Below, piece after piece: positions 51,571 through 63,691 of a stretch of 64,000 nucleotides of DNA (position 1 is the first letter of the stretch; every line of letters starts with the position of its first letter). The translations under genes and the position numbers were made by a program. The notes beneath the pieces are model-generated. The model searched no databases. It had not been told where the DNA came from and saw only the letters and a program-made list of their open reading frames with translations. Source of the stretch: Cacajao melanocephalus (lineage: Eukaryota; Chordata; Mammalia; Primates; Pitheciidae); the NCBI GenBank assembly GCA_963573385.1, contig CAUYLG010063096.1:1-64000 (forward strand), written 5' to 3'.

Positions 51571-52726
51571 CTACTAGTGGAGAGACAAGGCAGGCGAAAC
51601 CCTTGGCAACAACATAAGATAATATATATATAGTTAGATACTACACTGAATATACTGAATATTCAATAGAGAATCTTATGATCAGACAATAAATACCAGT
51701 GGGTATGATCTGAAAGGAGAGATCTGGAAACACTTTCATAACTTGAACACACTAACATTTATCTTTTTTATCTTTTTGAATTACAAACAGAAAGAGTTCA
51801 TGGTTTTTCCGTATTTAAGAAGCACAAAGCACCAGTGAAAGTAAATCTTAAAAAAAAAAAAAAATCCCTGCCTGAAGCACAAAGGGCCTACCTTTTTGTT
51901 ATTCCACCCCTTTTACCTGTCTTACTCCATGGTGTAGAGTTCTATATGGATTGGAAATGTTTTTGTATCCAAAATGCTAGCACTTTTTTTCTCTGTTCCC
52001 TTTGCCTTGCTTCAAGGCTGCAGAGTAAGGTTGAGAACAGACTTAATATCATATAATTACGGTCATTTTATGCCATGACTTTGCATTCTTCTTAGTTTTT
52101 ATGAGTCAGTGCTTTGCATCTTTCAGAACCTCCATATCCTCAAACATAAACTATGCCTTTTCCACCCAGATTTTCCTCAGCATCAGCCCAGTATTAGACA
52201 GACAGCAAGCTCCACAAATACTGGTTGAGATGAAATGACTATTTTGTCTTTCTAGTGAACAGATCCTGTTTGAATACTTAAGAAAGCACAATAATACCCT
52301 TGTGGTTTCCTAGGGAAATGGTCCAACATCCACTGGCAACAGATATGTTGCAGAATTAGCTGGCTTACCAGGCATGCCAAATATACGATACTACACAGGA
52401 TGGTTGAATTCTATTAAATGTCATCCCAAAGCCAGACTTCACTGGCATGGTGAAAGGAGGCGTTCTTTTGAAGAGAACTGTGTCTTGCAGTTTTATTGCC
52501 TTCAAAATGGCCTTTTGTTCCAAATGATAAATTAGTATTTAAAAAATTATAACTTCAATGACATGTTATTTTTAAGGATAATTCAAATCAAACGCTGTTA
52601 TAAGTTTTTAAAAATTCACTTAAAAATGAGTTGGAAAAAATGTCCTAAGCCTGTATAACCTCAGTGTCATTGAAGCAGCAATTGGACAATCCAGATTGCA
52701 TTTCATATTGTGTGATGTGGACCAAA

Positions 52727-52760
52727 AAAGAGAGAGAGAGGCAAAGAAAGAGAGAAAGAA
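52727..52760 (+). repeat. (GA)n-rich tract
   Basis: AGAGAGAGAGAGGCAAAGAA and more GAAA units. Confidence 0.8.
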
Positions 52761-53145
52761 CCACTCAGGGTTTGGCTGGGCAATGTTTTTGGAGGCCTGT
52801 TTTCTAAGGAAGGTAAAGCATTTAGAAATACAGTGTGAGGTCAACATATTTGCTAGACACAGGAGGTGAGCTGATCCCAGATGAATCCCTAGGGCTCTGT
52901 TCTACTAAGGGAATATGAAATACCAAGAAATGGCAGTAATGAAAGGAAGAAATTTTTTTCTTTTCAAATTCACTGACTTTCTCACTGAAAAGACCTTTCT
53001 TTCAGTTCACTGCTTTTGCTGTGCTTTCCTTGTTACTCTTCCAAGCCTTTCATTGCTTAATGACAGCCAATTCAATGGTAGGAAGAGAGCGAGATATTAG
53101 AAAGTAAAAACTTCCTTTCCTAAGAAATGATTGGGAGCCTGTGTT

Positions 53146-53216
53146 TTGCCAGGGCAGGAGGTGGAAGGGGAGCCCCATTTACAATGGTTACTTCCTTTCC
53201 CTTTCCATCCTGGCAG
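53146..53216 (+). ncRNA. MIR5006: MIR5006 hairpin, 5'-tailed mirtron in the last VWA8 intron
   Basis: The last 71 nt of the intron fold into a hairpin. GCCAGG at 53148-53153 pairs with CCTGGC at 53209-53214, and the purine-rich 5' arm (GGAGGTGGAAGGGG) pairs with the pyrimidine-rich 3' arm. I recognise the arms as human miR-5006-5p (53146-53166) and miR-5006-3p (53196-53216). The 3p arm ends exactly at the intron AG, so splicing sets its 3' end, while the intron is about 2.2 kb long, leaving a long 5' tail to be trimmed. This makes it a 5'-tailed mirtron, independent of Drosha at least for the 3' cut. The polypyrimidine tract for splicing is itself the 3p arm. The annotated precursor probably extends some bases on each side. 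Confidence 0.85.
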
Positions 53217-53325
53217 GCTTCAGAGAACTTTACCAGCTGGTCGGTCTTTCGTTGCCATGGATACCAAGGACATTCCTCAGATTTTACAACAGATCTTTAC
53301 CTCCACCATGCTGTCGAGTGTCTAA
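53217..53325 (+). CDS. VWA8: VWA8 last coding exon (window exon 8 of 8) with stop codon
   Basis: The acceptor is CATCCTGGCAG, which is also the 3' end of the MIR5006 hairpin. The exon enters in phase 2 and encodes, after the shared Arg codon, LQRTLPAGRSFVAMDTKDI and then PQILQQIFTSTMLSSV followed by TAA. PAGRSFVAMDTKDIPQILQQIF is the last strand and C-terminal helix of the VWA domain, where the position of a target residue is usually set by the helix. The eight coding pieces add to 1107 nt, exactly 369 codons including the stop, which supports every chosen boundary. Confidence 0.96.
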
Positions 53326-53374
53326 GAAGTGCCCTTCGTCACCCTGATGGCACCAGGATTTGAAATAAGACAGT

Positions 53375-53380
53375 AATAAA
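53375..53380 (+). promoter_or_regulatory. Candidate proximal poly(A) signal AATAAA
   Basis: AATAAA lies 50 nt after the VWA8 stop codon. Use would leave a 3'UTR of about 70 nt. The sequence alone does not show use. Confidence 0.3.
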
Positions 53381-53997
53381 AAGTATTCTGAAAAAAAGAA
53401 GATATGGTTGAAGTGAACCCATGCAATGACTGAATGATTCTGGCATTCCTGGGACTTCCTACACTTGCTCAGATATGAGAATTCAGAAAAGCAGCCAGAA
53501 GGAGACTTGAGCATGGAAAGATACTCCATTGATGAGTTTGGAAGTCATTAGGGGAAGCGAGTTGACCTGCACTTTATCAAAGGTTGGGGTTAAAGGAAGG
53601 TGGTCTTGAGAACTATGTGTTTGGTCTGTTTCCAAAAACCTGAGGAGGAAAAAATACTTTGCTTTTGCCTTAACACATCATCTGGTCACCTAAGAGAAGA
53701 AAAGCAACCCCATCAAACTGAGCCTTTGATATCACATTCTGACGTAAGATGCGAAGTCTGTGCAAAACCCACCAAAATGCTCCTATCCAATAATTATTTT
53801 GATTTTCTCCCTGCTCTGTGTTGACCAGAAAACAATGATTTTATAATATTTAACCCACCAAAAAGTCCATCCAATAGCAGTATTTTATGAAAGGTTGGCT
53901 GTTCTCAATAACTTCATTTTCTTGGCCAAAGCCAGAAGGAATCAAAAGATCCTTGGAGTGTTTGCCTTTCCACGTGGCTTCTAAAAGCCTCTGAAAT

Positions 53998-54145
53998 AAT
54001 AAAGTGCAAATGTCCTCTTTTCCTTGCTGCTAGAGTGGGAGGAGAAAGATGTCCTGACTTAGGTTTCCTGTTTCTTCTTGTTCTTCTCTCAAAAATTTAC
54101 AGTACTCCATTTTGGGGTCCAAACTGTAATGTTCAAAATAATAAA
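53998..54145 (+). promoter_or_regulatory. Candidate middle poly(A) signals, two AATAAA
   Basis: AATAAA occurs at 53998-54003 and again at 54140-54145. Downstream of the first is a T-rich and G-containing stretch; downstream of the second the sequence is A/T-rich. Confidence 0.35.
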
Positions 54146-54666
54146 TGCTTATAAGAAAATTATTTATTGAGAATATTCATATAAAAATTACCTAAAGCAA
54201 AGTAAAAAAAGTAAAATCAAGGTGGTATATTTGAAGTCAATGGTGATTGGAGATTTCTTTAGCTATAACAAACAAAAAGAAAGAAAACAACTTTTTTAAA
54301 AACCTCATTCTTTTTTCTTTCAGAATGTACCTTATTCCCACACACTCTTGGACCAATCTTAATTTAATCAGTAGGCTCATTATCACTTTGTTTAAAATCA
54401 AATGCTTCAGCAGAAGTCATTATATCTTTAACCATATAATTTTAAAACTCCTCTTCATCATTGATAGCAAAGTCAGAAACGTTAGGGCACCAAAGAGTAG
54501 AAAAAACTGATCTTAAGTTAGAAAAACTAGTCTTGTTAATAATATTATCCTATTCATCCATATATATTGAAATTATACAGGTTCATAATTTCATTTTAAT
54601 TATAGGAGAGAAGAAAAGCTAATACCCATTTGTTCCATCACCTCCTCTCCCTGTCATTAACTATCA

Positions 54667-54676
54667 AATAAATAAA
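54667..54676 (+). promoter_or_regulatory. Candidate distal poly(A) signal, overlapping AATAAATAAA
   Basis: Two overlapping AATAAA hexamers (54667-54672 and 54671-54676) are followed within 40 nt by a G/T-rich stretch (GTGCGGTACTAGCCAGTGAG). This is the best-formed end signal in the region and is my first choice for the VWA8 transcript end. Confidence 0.45.
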
Positions 54677-54814
54677 AGCAATTCGATTTCCAGTGCGGTA
54701 CTAGCCAGTGAGTTTGCATGACTCTCTTGCATGGATGCCTGCTCCATGTATTGAACAATCCAATGATGCAAACAATTTCAATCCAATATGTATCTTTTAA
54801 AATGTAATTGCAGT

Positions 54815-55140
54815 CACCACAACAACAGCTAGCACTTACTGATTATTTACTATGTACCAGGAATATGCTAAGGGATTTCATACATTGTTTCATTCATCCT
54901 CACAACGATGCATGTAACAGGGGTATTTTCAACCTTATTTTCCAGATAAAGAAAGTGAGGCTCAGAGAACTTAAGTCACTTTCCCTGTTCAGATTCCTGT
55001 TACTAGACCTTTTACTAAGTATTCATGGTACCATTAACATCCTCATTTTACAAGTAAAGAAACTGAGGCATAGAGAAGCTCAAGAAAATTGGCCACACTC
55101 ACAGCCAGGCAGGGGCAAAGCTGGGCCTCCAGCCTCCCGG
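54815..55140 (-). mobile_element. Two MIR copies, antisense, in tandem
   Basis: GTGAGGCTCAGAGAACTTAA (about 54955) and AGAAACTGAGGCATAGAGAA (about 55058) are the same MIR position, about 100 bp apart. Confidence 0.7.
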
Positions 55141-56632
55141 CCCCTTAATGCGTGTGTGTCCCTCACAGTCCCACGCCTGTTGCTGTGTCTCATAAATGTA
55201 CATGTCACACTCCTGCTGCCTGTTTCTCTTCTCCTCCAGGGCAGCTTCTCCCTGTCCACATTCACAGAGCTCTCTTCCTCTCCCTTTCCTCAGAAAGTCT
55301 GTCTGCCCATATTCGAGCACTCAGAGGTGTGGGGACCCAAGACATGGGACACTGTCGGGGAAACACTTCTAACTGCTCCTTCCTTGCTAGGCATGGCAGC
55401 GATCTGAGGAAGTGCCCTTCCAAGTGGCAGCTTAACCCCAAGGGATGCCCCTTAGCTAGCGGGTCACTGCCCCTGAAAGCCTTTGGAAGTGGAATCCAAG
55501 GGAGATTAAAGGAACAGCCAATCTTTAACAAATCCTCCCCATGCGTAACTACCTGAGGAAGCAGAAGCCATTTTTTTGACATGGAAAGAATGTTCTCAAG
55601 TAATTTAATGTACCCTTCTCGACCAGCCAGACCTCTGCAATTGTTATTTTTTAAAAAACACAGAAGTCCTGACTTTTCTGATTTATGAAGGGGAAAGATG
55701 ATGAGGAAGGGGAATTGAGACTGAGAAGAGCTTATTTTCACATCTTGCAATACCTAAGAAGTGTGTGCATTTATTATTAAATGTACTTAATTATAGACCA
55801 CTCCAAGCTGTTCCCAGGCCCTTCTTAGGGCCAGGACATTATAATAAATGCCTTGTGTGCCTCAGGGGGTTCCATTGAAAGGCATCTAACCCCTGTCTCC
55901 TTAGTAAGCACATGTAATGCTGAGAAGGTTCATTGTTACCCGTGAGCAGCCAGGAGGAATGAATGCTGTGAATAGCTGCAGTATATGATGCATATTCCCC
56001 CTAGAATCCTTTGTGTGCCCGACAAAATGACCTCATCACAGATGGGGAGGCTCAGCACAACCATAAGAAGTGGATCAGAGGGGGAGTACTTGAAGGGAAC
56101 CCATCAGATGTTTGGAATGAATCACTTAATTCTTTATACTACACTCTTTCTTGTGAACTGTCAGAGGAGGAGAAATCCATCAATGCCGACAAGACTTTCT
56201 CTAAACAAACTCTTGGGCTTTGAAAGCCGTTTGGAAGTGGTTTTCAGTAGACAGCATTGTCATTGTTCCTTAAAGGCCAACCCCGGAGGCTTCCACCCTC
56301 CCTCCACCTGGCTCCTTCCTGGGCCTGTCAGATCAGGCAAAATTAAATTTCTAAGTGAATAAAGCTGGGAGAAACAGACAAGGGGAACAACAGGAATAGT
56401 GGCGTATTTGTTGCATTTCTATTTGTTTCCAGTGATCACAATTATGAGAGATATTCCACAAATTCTAAGCCAGCCTTTCCTTCCTGGACAACTTGTTTCT
56501 GGAATTTCATCTTAGGAATAATCAAATGTTGACTTATATTTAATACATTGTACATAGATTTTTAATATTATTTAAAAAATAAAATGTCCACTTTTATAAT
56601 TTTTTTCAGCCCATAACATATATGGCTTTTAA

Positions 56633-57000
<368 letters not shown>

Positions 57001-57164
57001 ATAAAAACCTATTGCCTTTTCTTTACTTTTGTTCTAAGACTTGATATGGCAAAAGTACTACAGGTAATGGAAAGGAATTCCAATTTTCCAGCTTATCATG
57101 GAAAATAATTGCAAACTCTAGGTAAAATTTGTCTGTGGAAAGGAAGTTCTAGACCCTGCTCAGC

Positions 57165-57265
57165 TATTAAGTACCTGTGTAAACTTGGGCTAATCACTTC
57201 TGGGTCTCAATTGAATTAAACCTACAAATTAAAGGGGTTGGACATGAAAATCCACTGCTCCATTA
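57165..57265 (+). mobile_element. MIR fragment, sense
   Basis: GTGTAAACTTGGGCTAATCA followed by TCTGGGTCTCAATTG fits the MIR core. Confidence 0.5.
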
Positions 57266-57681
57266 TCTCAAACGGAATTAACTTGGTCCCTTGTATAGTT
57301 TACAAGAGCCACACACTTCAGTGCAACTTTTGTCTCCAAAACCCCACACACAAAAGGTAACCTGTCTCCCAGTATGCAAAGGATTTGGGCACCTATATCA
57401 ACTGCCTTAATAAAATAATATTACTGACTGAAAATGCATACTAAAGGTTATATAAATGTCATCAAAATTGAACAAAGGAGGCTTTCCCTTGTCGGCTGAA
57501 CAGATTCTTTCTGTTTGATAGTTATTTACAAGATTTCTGCCTATGGTCTCATGCTTTGCACTTTGCTGCCTTAAGATAGAATTACATGTCTGCTGATGGG
57601 CACAGTGAGAAATCAAAAAGGATTAGGAATTGAAAGACTACTATGTGCCAACAGCTGACCTTTGTTCTGCAGCTGAACAAT

Positions 57682-57683
<2 letters not shown>

Positions 57684-57717
<34 letters not shown>
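57684..57717 (+). repeat. (TG)n microsatellite
   Basis: About 17 TG units. Confidence 0.95.
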
Positions 57718-57719
<2 letters not shown>

Positions 57720-59966
57720 ACTTGTTAAATCCTGTAAACAAAATTTCCTCCAGAGGGAAAAAAAATGCTTGCCAAGCAAACATCTCAAGTTGAGAATGAC
57801 TTGACAACTCTTTTTTGGGACCTAAGCAGTGCCTGGGGCTTTTGCCTCCAGAGACCACATCTGTTCTTGTACAGTGGTGCACATCGGCTTTGGAATGCCA
57901 GGGCTACATAATTTTAAAATCAAGTGGTGCTTGTGGTATTTGGCCACTCAGAGCAAAGTATAATTCTCTTTTAAAGTGGTTTGGATCCTGAGGGTGGGAA
58001 GAACGTCATGTTCTGCTGTAAGAAATCTCACTAAGGAGACATGTAAACTCTAAGGAGTGTCAGCTACTTCTCAAGATTCTCTTCTTCCACAGGTGCCAGA
58101 GACTTGGAGTCTTCCCTCTTTTTCAAAGGCTTCAGTGGAAGTGCTTTGGAGCTGCTAGCTCTTTCCCTGAAGGAACAATCAGAGTGTGTGAATAAATTCA
58201 GACTCCAAAGATGGTGGGTGTGACCACAGAGGAGTTTCAGAATACAAGACTGTATTAGTATGAAATGCAGCTCTGAAGCATTAAGTCATGGTAACTGGGG
58301 TTTGGCCTGGAAATGGAAGAGAACGATGTCTCTCTGAACATCCTAAAGCAAGTTAGCTCCTTATGCAGGCCAGAATATGGCAAGAAAATAATGAGCCTGT
58401 CAAGAGTACTTTGTGTAATTGGTCTCATGACATCATGGCCATACATGAAGGCTTACTGATGGAAGCTTGAAGAAAAATAACTGTATTTACTCAGGACATT
58501 AAAGTTGGATTTTTCAAGTGCAATATGTTTATATTAATAAATACTGCTGCTAACTTAATGAGATTGACCATTTCTTTATTCCAGCACTAATTAAGTCTTT
58601 CATCATCAGGACTCCAGAAACAGAGTGAGTCTCAACAAAGCTGGTTGATCCATTTCCTTTTACAAAAGATTTTATGGCCCATAGGCAATTCAGCCCTGAA
58701 AATGGCCTAGAAAGGAGCACTTGCAGGCCCAACAAGTATCAAATAGCAAAGCTGGGGAAGCAGCCTGATTGACTTGGCCTTAGCCTTGCCTCCTAGGGGT
58801 GGCTCCTACAGAGCCTGAGGCTGTTGGGGAATCTGATGGCCTCTGCAGCAAGTGGATGCTCAGATCCAGGGTGTCATGCACAAAAAATAAAAGAGCAGAT
58901 GGCAGGGGCTACTGGGGAAGGCCAGGGTTTAGTTCATGGATACGTGGGTTGAATAATAAAATTGTTTATTTGGCAGTTGGCAAAGAGAGGATCTTTAACT
59001 GAAAAGTTTCCTTCAGGGCTCCAGTGCTTAAGAAGCTATTTTCAAGGCTGATAGAATATGCATGTCCATACATTGCAGGCTCAAGTACAAAGATTTGATA
59101 TTAAATATGTAGTGCCAGAACTGAAGAATCTCTTTTTGCATGACCTTTCATGGTGACTGGAAGAAACGGGTATACTCTGCAGAGGTGGAAGACTGCAGCA
59201 GCTCCACAAAACTGTGTGTTTTGTGGAGGTGTTCAATCACTGCAGGTATTCAATCACTTGGCTGGAATGCAGCTCCACACAGCTGGCCTGGCACCTTGCC
59301 CTTCAGCATCTGAAGTCTATCTGCACAGTGGTGTTTGCCTGCAAAAGGGGCTTCTCTTTTCAACTACAAGTAGCCCTGAGAGTCTACCATCACCCACCTA
59401 TTGGTGTGAATTCTTTCATTCTTATGCTTTCCTCTTAACCTCCGCTGGTAGGAAGGTCCTTAGACAGAGAGCCTGTGATGGGTTGAGGAGGTAGAATTGT
59501 CTGGGGGCATTTGCAGCTTGGAGAATCACCCAAGCAGAGGACTGGGGCCTGGGATACAACGTGAGGGCAGGAGACCCGGGCACCTCGGGGTGACATTCTT
59601 GCCTTGGACATATATTCTGCTCTCAAGCCTCCCGAGAGCACTCGCTGAAGGCTGTGCCGGGGTTGGATGGCAGTGGCTTGGTTCTCCTTAGCCTTGTTTT
59701 TTCAGAGACATCCAGTTTTCCATTTGTATTTTGGCCTCTATCTTACGGAAGTGCTCTGACTTTCTGACCTCTGGGTTATGGAGGCATAAGCAGCATGCGT
59801 GTTAGGGAGGTAATTTCCTAGCTGTGATGAAAGGCCTTTGAAGTTGGACATAATCAGATTTTTTTTTAATTTCTAATTCGATTTACCAAGAGAACTCTTG
59901 TCCTGTACTGTGTGTCTTTAGGAAGACAATTTACACTTCTTGGGAGCCTCTTCTCTTTCCTTGCAG

Positions 59967-60053
59967 AAACAGGGTCCGGGTCATACCCCACTGTTTGGCA
60001 CAAGACGTGAGGAAGTTGTGGAAAGAGCGTTGGAATTCCTGAGCTCCAGCCGG
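59967..60053 (+). other. Candidate unannotated exon (splice-bounded, 87 nt)
   Basis: The sequence is bounded by a strong acceptor (CTTCTCTTTCCTTGCAG) and a good donor (CCGG|GTAAGGAC). One frame is open across its 29 codons, starting KQGPGHTPLFGTRREE. I do not recognise the peptide. It may be an exon of a noncoding transcript or only a chance pseudo-exon. Confidence 0.25.
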
Positions 60054-60340
60054 GTAAGGACTGAAATGAGATCAATGTGAGCCTGTTAAACTCAAAATCG
60101 AAATATATCCCTCCTGTCGAGTACAAGTATTGAGTACCTTTCAGTGGAGCCTCCCCTACTAAGTTTTCTGAAGTGTCTGTGATTCAGCCTTTAGGAAGAA
60201 GCTGTTGTATAACAGTCCTTAAAAACTTTTGAGTATTATTTCCTTAGCACTAAAAAGATCAAGTGCCTCTGAAAAACTGAATGTGGACTTCTAAAAATGA
60301 AAAATAAAAACAGGTCCTTTTTCTCTTTAATATGGTTCTC

Positions 60341-60696
<356 letters not shown>

Positions 60697-61059
60697 TCAT
60701 CCTTGCTTGACAAATTACTCCTCCCCACTTCATTACTCCCACCCACAAAGTGCTTATTAAAAAAGGTTCATGACACAATTTCCCCCTTAAAACCACTTCA
60801 GCCCTTCTCCTTGACAATCTAATTTGTCCTGTCATTTGGACATCATTCAACTAGACTGTCTCACCTGGGTCTTCTGTAAATAGAGGCCACATGGCTGGCA
60901 CCGTGGAAATATTGTATATGTCAGACAAACCAAAGGATGAGCACAGAAGGAAGAGAGAAGTTGACGTTTGTGTTAAGAAGACACACCCTAGTTTGCATAG
61001 TCAATTCCATCCTGCCAGGCCATGAACACCTGAGAAACCCAAACTCAAGTGTACTTGGT

Positions 61060-61260
61060 GCAGGCTTCAGAGACGGCAAGATCAGCGCAGAATCCTGGGC
61101 CTGCCTGCCCTATGAGCCCCATGACTTGGGGCAGATTTTCTGGTCTCTCTGAGCATCAGTTGCCTCACCTCTAAGATGAGGATAATAATCCCATCTCTTG
61201 GTGTTCATGTGAGGTTTGAAATAAAATAATGAAAGTGCCTCATAAACCGGAAGTGCTATC
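61060..61260 (+). mobile_element. MIR, sense
   Basis: GACTTGGGGCAGATTTTCTG, TCAGTTGCCTCACCTCTAAG and ATGAGGATAATAATCCCATC follow the MIR order. Confidence 0.65.
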
Positions 61261-61309
61261 CAGTTCAAGAGGCATTTGGAGTTTGATTTGGGGTTTTCGT
61301 TTGGGGTCT

Positions 61310-61614
61310 TGTTTTATCTGAAAAGTTTATTGGGATGGCCTCCCATTCATCTTGATTCAGGGAGCTTGTGGTCCTGCTCTGTCTGAAGGAGCGTCTTTCT
61401 GTAAGCCTCACTTGTCCTCCTGTCGGGCAGCAGACGACAAGCTGGGCATTCTACACGCAAAACTCCCAGACCATGGTGGCCTTGGGGCATCCTGAACATT
61501 TCATATCCGTGACGTAGGAATCCTGGCTCTGCACCAGGCACTTCTTTTTTCTGCTTCTCCTCTGCAGAGGATGAAGGAGGTCCTTTGTAAGAGGCATGTT
61601 CGGTTGTCACTGCC
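61310..61614 (-). pseudogene. RPS27 processed pseudogene
   Basis: On the minus strand the sequence follows the RPS27 mRNA from 5'UTR to 3'UTR without introns. An ATG at 61597-61595 starts with codons like MPL-KDLLHP; then come stretches matching the middle (GCCTGGTGCAGAGCC, TTCCTACGTCACGGATATGA) and end (GAGGCTTACAGAAAGACGCT, GTTCCTTCAG-like text) of the gene. The 3'UTR phrase TCAAGATGAATGGGAGGCCA and AATAAA (61331-61326) match RPS27 rather than RPS27L. The frame is broken by indels, an in-frame TAG appears in the middle, and the normal stop is lost. No poly(A) tail or clear TSD remains, so the copy is old. RPS27 encodes a zinc-binding protein of the small ribosomal subunit; this copy cannot. 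Confidence 0.85.
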
Positions 61615-62264
61615 CTCAAAGCAGGGGCATTTGGTTTTAAGCCCTCAGAGGGAAGTGGGCCCCTAAGAGGTGAGGGTCTCTTTGACCAATTTTGTTTAGA
61701 AACCAAGTCATCCTGGTCAAACACCTCAGAGCAGATGCAGAGCCCAGAGCAGCCTCTTTGGATGAATGAAGTCAGAACCAAATGAAAGAAAAGCCCCAGG
61801 CAGAGCAGTGGCGGTGCAGGGGCGGATCATGGGCCACTCCTCTCCTGGGACTCTTTCTACCTGGACCATGCACAGCCCATGCTCGCCACCTGATTTGCAC
61901 ACTTGATTGTGATCATGAATTTGTTTCCTGGTGAAAACTGTGTTTCTCAGGCTCTGCCGTGGCCTGTCTCTGGATGAGGTGAAATGGCCTTTCTTAGGAG
62001 TGGCTCCAAGTAGTTTGCTCTGCAACAGGTTTCTCTTGAGGAGACTGTTAGCACTGGAACTGCCTTAAAGACTGTAATAGAGTCCATCTGGGATGTTTTC
62101 CTGGCCTGTTCCCTCTCCCCAAACCCAGGGAGAACCCTGACTCAGCTAGGCACTCAGAGAGCTCCCAAAAGAACTGCTCTTTTGAGTCAGTTCTTTCTGG
62201 AGGGAGTCTTAGAGGCTAAGCCTGGGGGTCATGTTATGGCATATGCAGGGAGAATAATTAAAAA

Positions 62265-62425
62265 TATTACTATTATCATTACATAAAATAATAGCAATAG
62301 CTAACTCTTATCTAGCACTTCCCATGTGCCAGGCACTTCCTAAACACTTTACATGGATAAACTCATTATATCCTCACAACTCCTTCAGACAGGGACTGTT
62401 CTTAGTTCCATTTTATTTGAAAAGA
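62265..62425 (-). mobile_element. MIR, antisense
   Basis: TAATAGCAATAGCTAACTCT, CATGTGCCAGGCACTTCCTA and CACTTTACATGGATAAACTC are antisense MIR. Confidence 0.75.
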
Positions 62426-62907
62426 AAAACCAGTCCACCCAAAAAGAAAAAAGAAAAAATCAACTTGCTGGCTGAAGGAGAGAGAAGCAAATACGGCACC
62501 CTGGAACTCTAAAAACATGGCCATGGGTCCTAACTTTCCAATGTCTGGTTGTGGTTCCTCTGGGGGCTCAGAGGAACCCCCTTCCTAGATAGAGACCCAT
62601 GAGATGCCTTGGTGTTCTCCCAGCACCCCCTTTCTGCGTAAGCCAGCTTGGGAGCTATGGCAGAGCCGTTTACTGCTCAAACGTCTCCCACATTTCTCTG
62701 GCCCTTGCAATTAGGTCAGGACCGTGCAACTGGTTCTGGCCACTGGGCTGTGAGCAGAAGTGATGTGTCAACAGTAGGCTAAAGCCTGTAGGAGCCAGTA
62801 GGCAACCCTCCAGCTCTCTTTCACAGAATTGAGGTGACTGAGAAAACCATGGGTTTTAGATGGTGTAGCTCTAAGACAGCAGAGCTTCATAAGCCTGGGT
62901 TCCTGGG

Positions 62908-63272
62908 TATTATGGACTGAATATTTATGTTCCCCCGAAAATTCCTGTGTTAAATCCTAAACCTTGCTGTGATGGTATTAGGAGGTGGGGACTTTGGTAG
63001 GTGATTAACTCATGAGGTGAAGGCCTCATTAACGGGATAGGTGCATTTATAAGAAGAGACAAGAGCTCCATCGTGCTCTCCACTATGTGAGAGTATAATG
63101 GGAAGATGGCTGGCTGTAAACCAGGAAGCCAGCTCCTACCAGACGCAGACCTGCTGGCCTCCTTGATCTGGAGACATCCCAGTCTCCAGAACTGTGAGAA
63201 ATAAATGTTCATGGTTTAGTCCACTCAGTCACCCATGGTAATTTGTTACAGCAGCCCAAGCTGACTAAGACA
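62908..63272 (+). mobile_element. MLT1-type solo LTR (ERVL-MaLR)
   Basis: Starts TATTATGGACTGAATATTTA and ends AGCTGACTAAGACA; the LTR poly(A) region CTGTGAGAAATAAATGTTCA is present near 63190. A 5-bp flank CTGGG / CCGGG fits a decayed target duplication. No internal viral sequence is present. Confidence 0.85.
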
Positions 63273-63413
63273 CCGGGTGACGGTGTGGAGCAGAGACCCT
63301 CACCAGTTTGCACAACAGCCTGATACAGGAGGTTGGGTTTGTTGTTTTTCTCATAAGCTAATGCTCCCAAATTAAAACAAAGATCAAGAAATCCAAGTAA
63401 AATTTGGATTGGA

Positions 63414-63691
63414 GGCCAGGCAAGGTAGTTCACGCCTGTAATCCCAGCACTTTGGGAGGCCGAGGCAGGTGGATCACAAGGTCAAGAGATCAAGACCATC
63501 CTGACCGACATGGTGAAACCCCGTCTCTACTGAAAAATACAAAAATTAGCTGGGCGTGATGGTGCGCGCTTGAGCTACTCAGGAGGCTGAGGTAGAAGAA
63601 TCACTTGAACCAGGAGGAGGAGGTTGCAGTGAGCCAGGATTGCGCCACTGCACTCCAGCCTGGTGTCAGAGCAAGACACTGTCTCAAAAAA
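63414..63691 (+). mobile_element. Alu (Y/Sc-like), sense, with TSD
   Basis: GATCAAGACCATCCTGACC and GCGCCACTGCACTCCAGCCT with few changes suggest a younger copy. The TSD is AATTTGGATTGGAGG at left and AAATTGAATTGGAGG at right (about 63693-63707). A short deletion removes part of the GCCTGTAATCCCAGC box in the right arm. Confidence 0.93.

Larger units (their letters stand above)
51038..53216 (+). other. VWA8: VWA8 last intron, carrying the mirtron
   Basis: This 2.2-kb intron has TA/CA low-complexity sequence (51440-51570), an A run (51849-51863) and a GA tract (52727-52760). Its 3' end is the MIR5006 hairpin. No Alu or L1 was seen. Confidence 0.85.
53326..54690 (+). other. VWA8: VWA8 3' untranslated region (end inferred)
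   Basis: The region after the stop codon has no coding potential that I recognise. Three candidate poly(A) sites lie in it: near 53375, near 53998/54140 and a tandem signal near 54667. The end given assumes use of the last one, which has the best GT-rich downstream sequence. The true end needs transcript data. Confidence 0.6.

Noticed and set aside
54808..55407. 199-residue open frame on the + strand
   Set aside because: It covers two MIR copies and low-complexity Leu/Ser text, has no recognisable domain, and overlaps an equally long frame on the other strand. Treated as chance.
55262..55750. 162-residue open frame on the - strand
   Set aside because: No family resemblance, no splice or promoter context, and it overlaps the frame above. 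Treated as chance.
61347..61781. 144-residue open frame on the - strand
   Set aside because: The frame runs through the RPS27 pseudogene in a shifted reading, so it does not encode the ribosomal protein.
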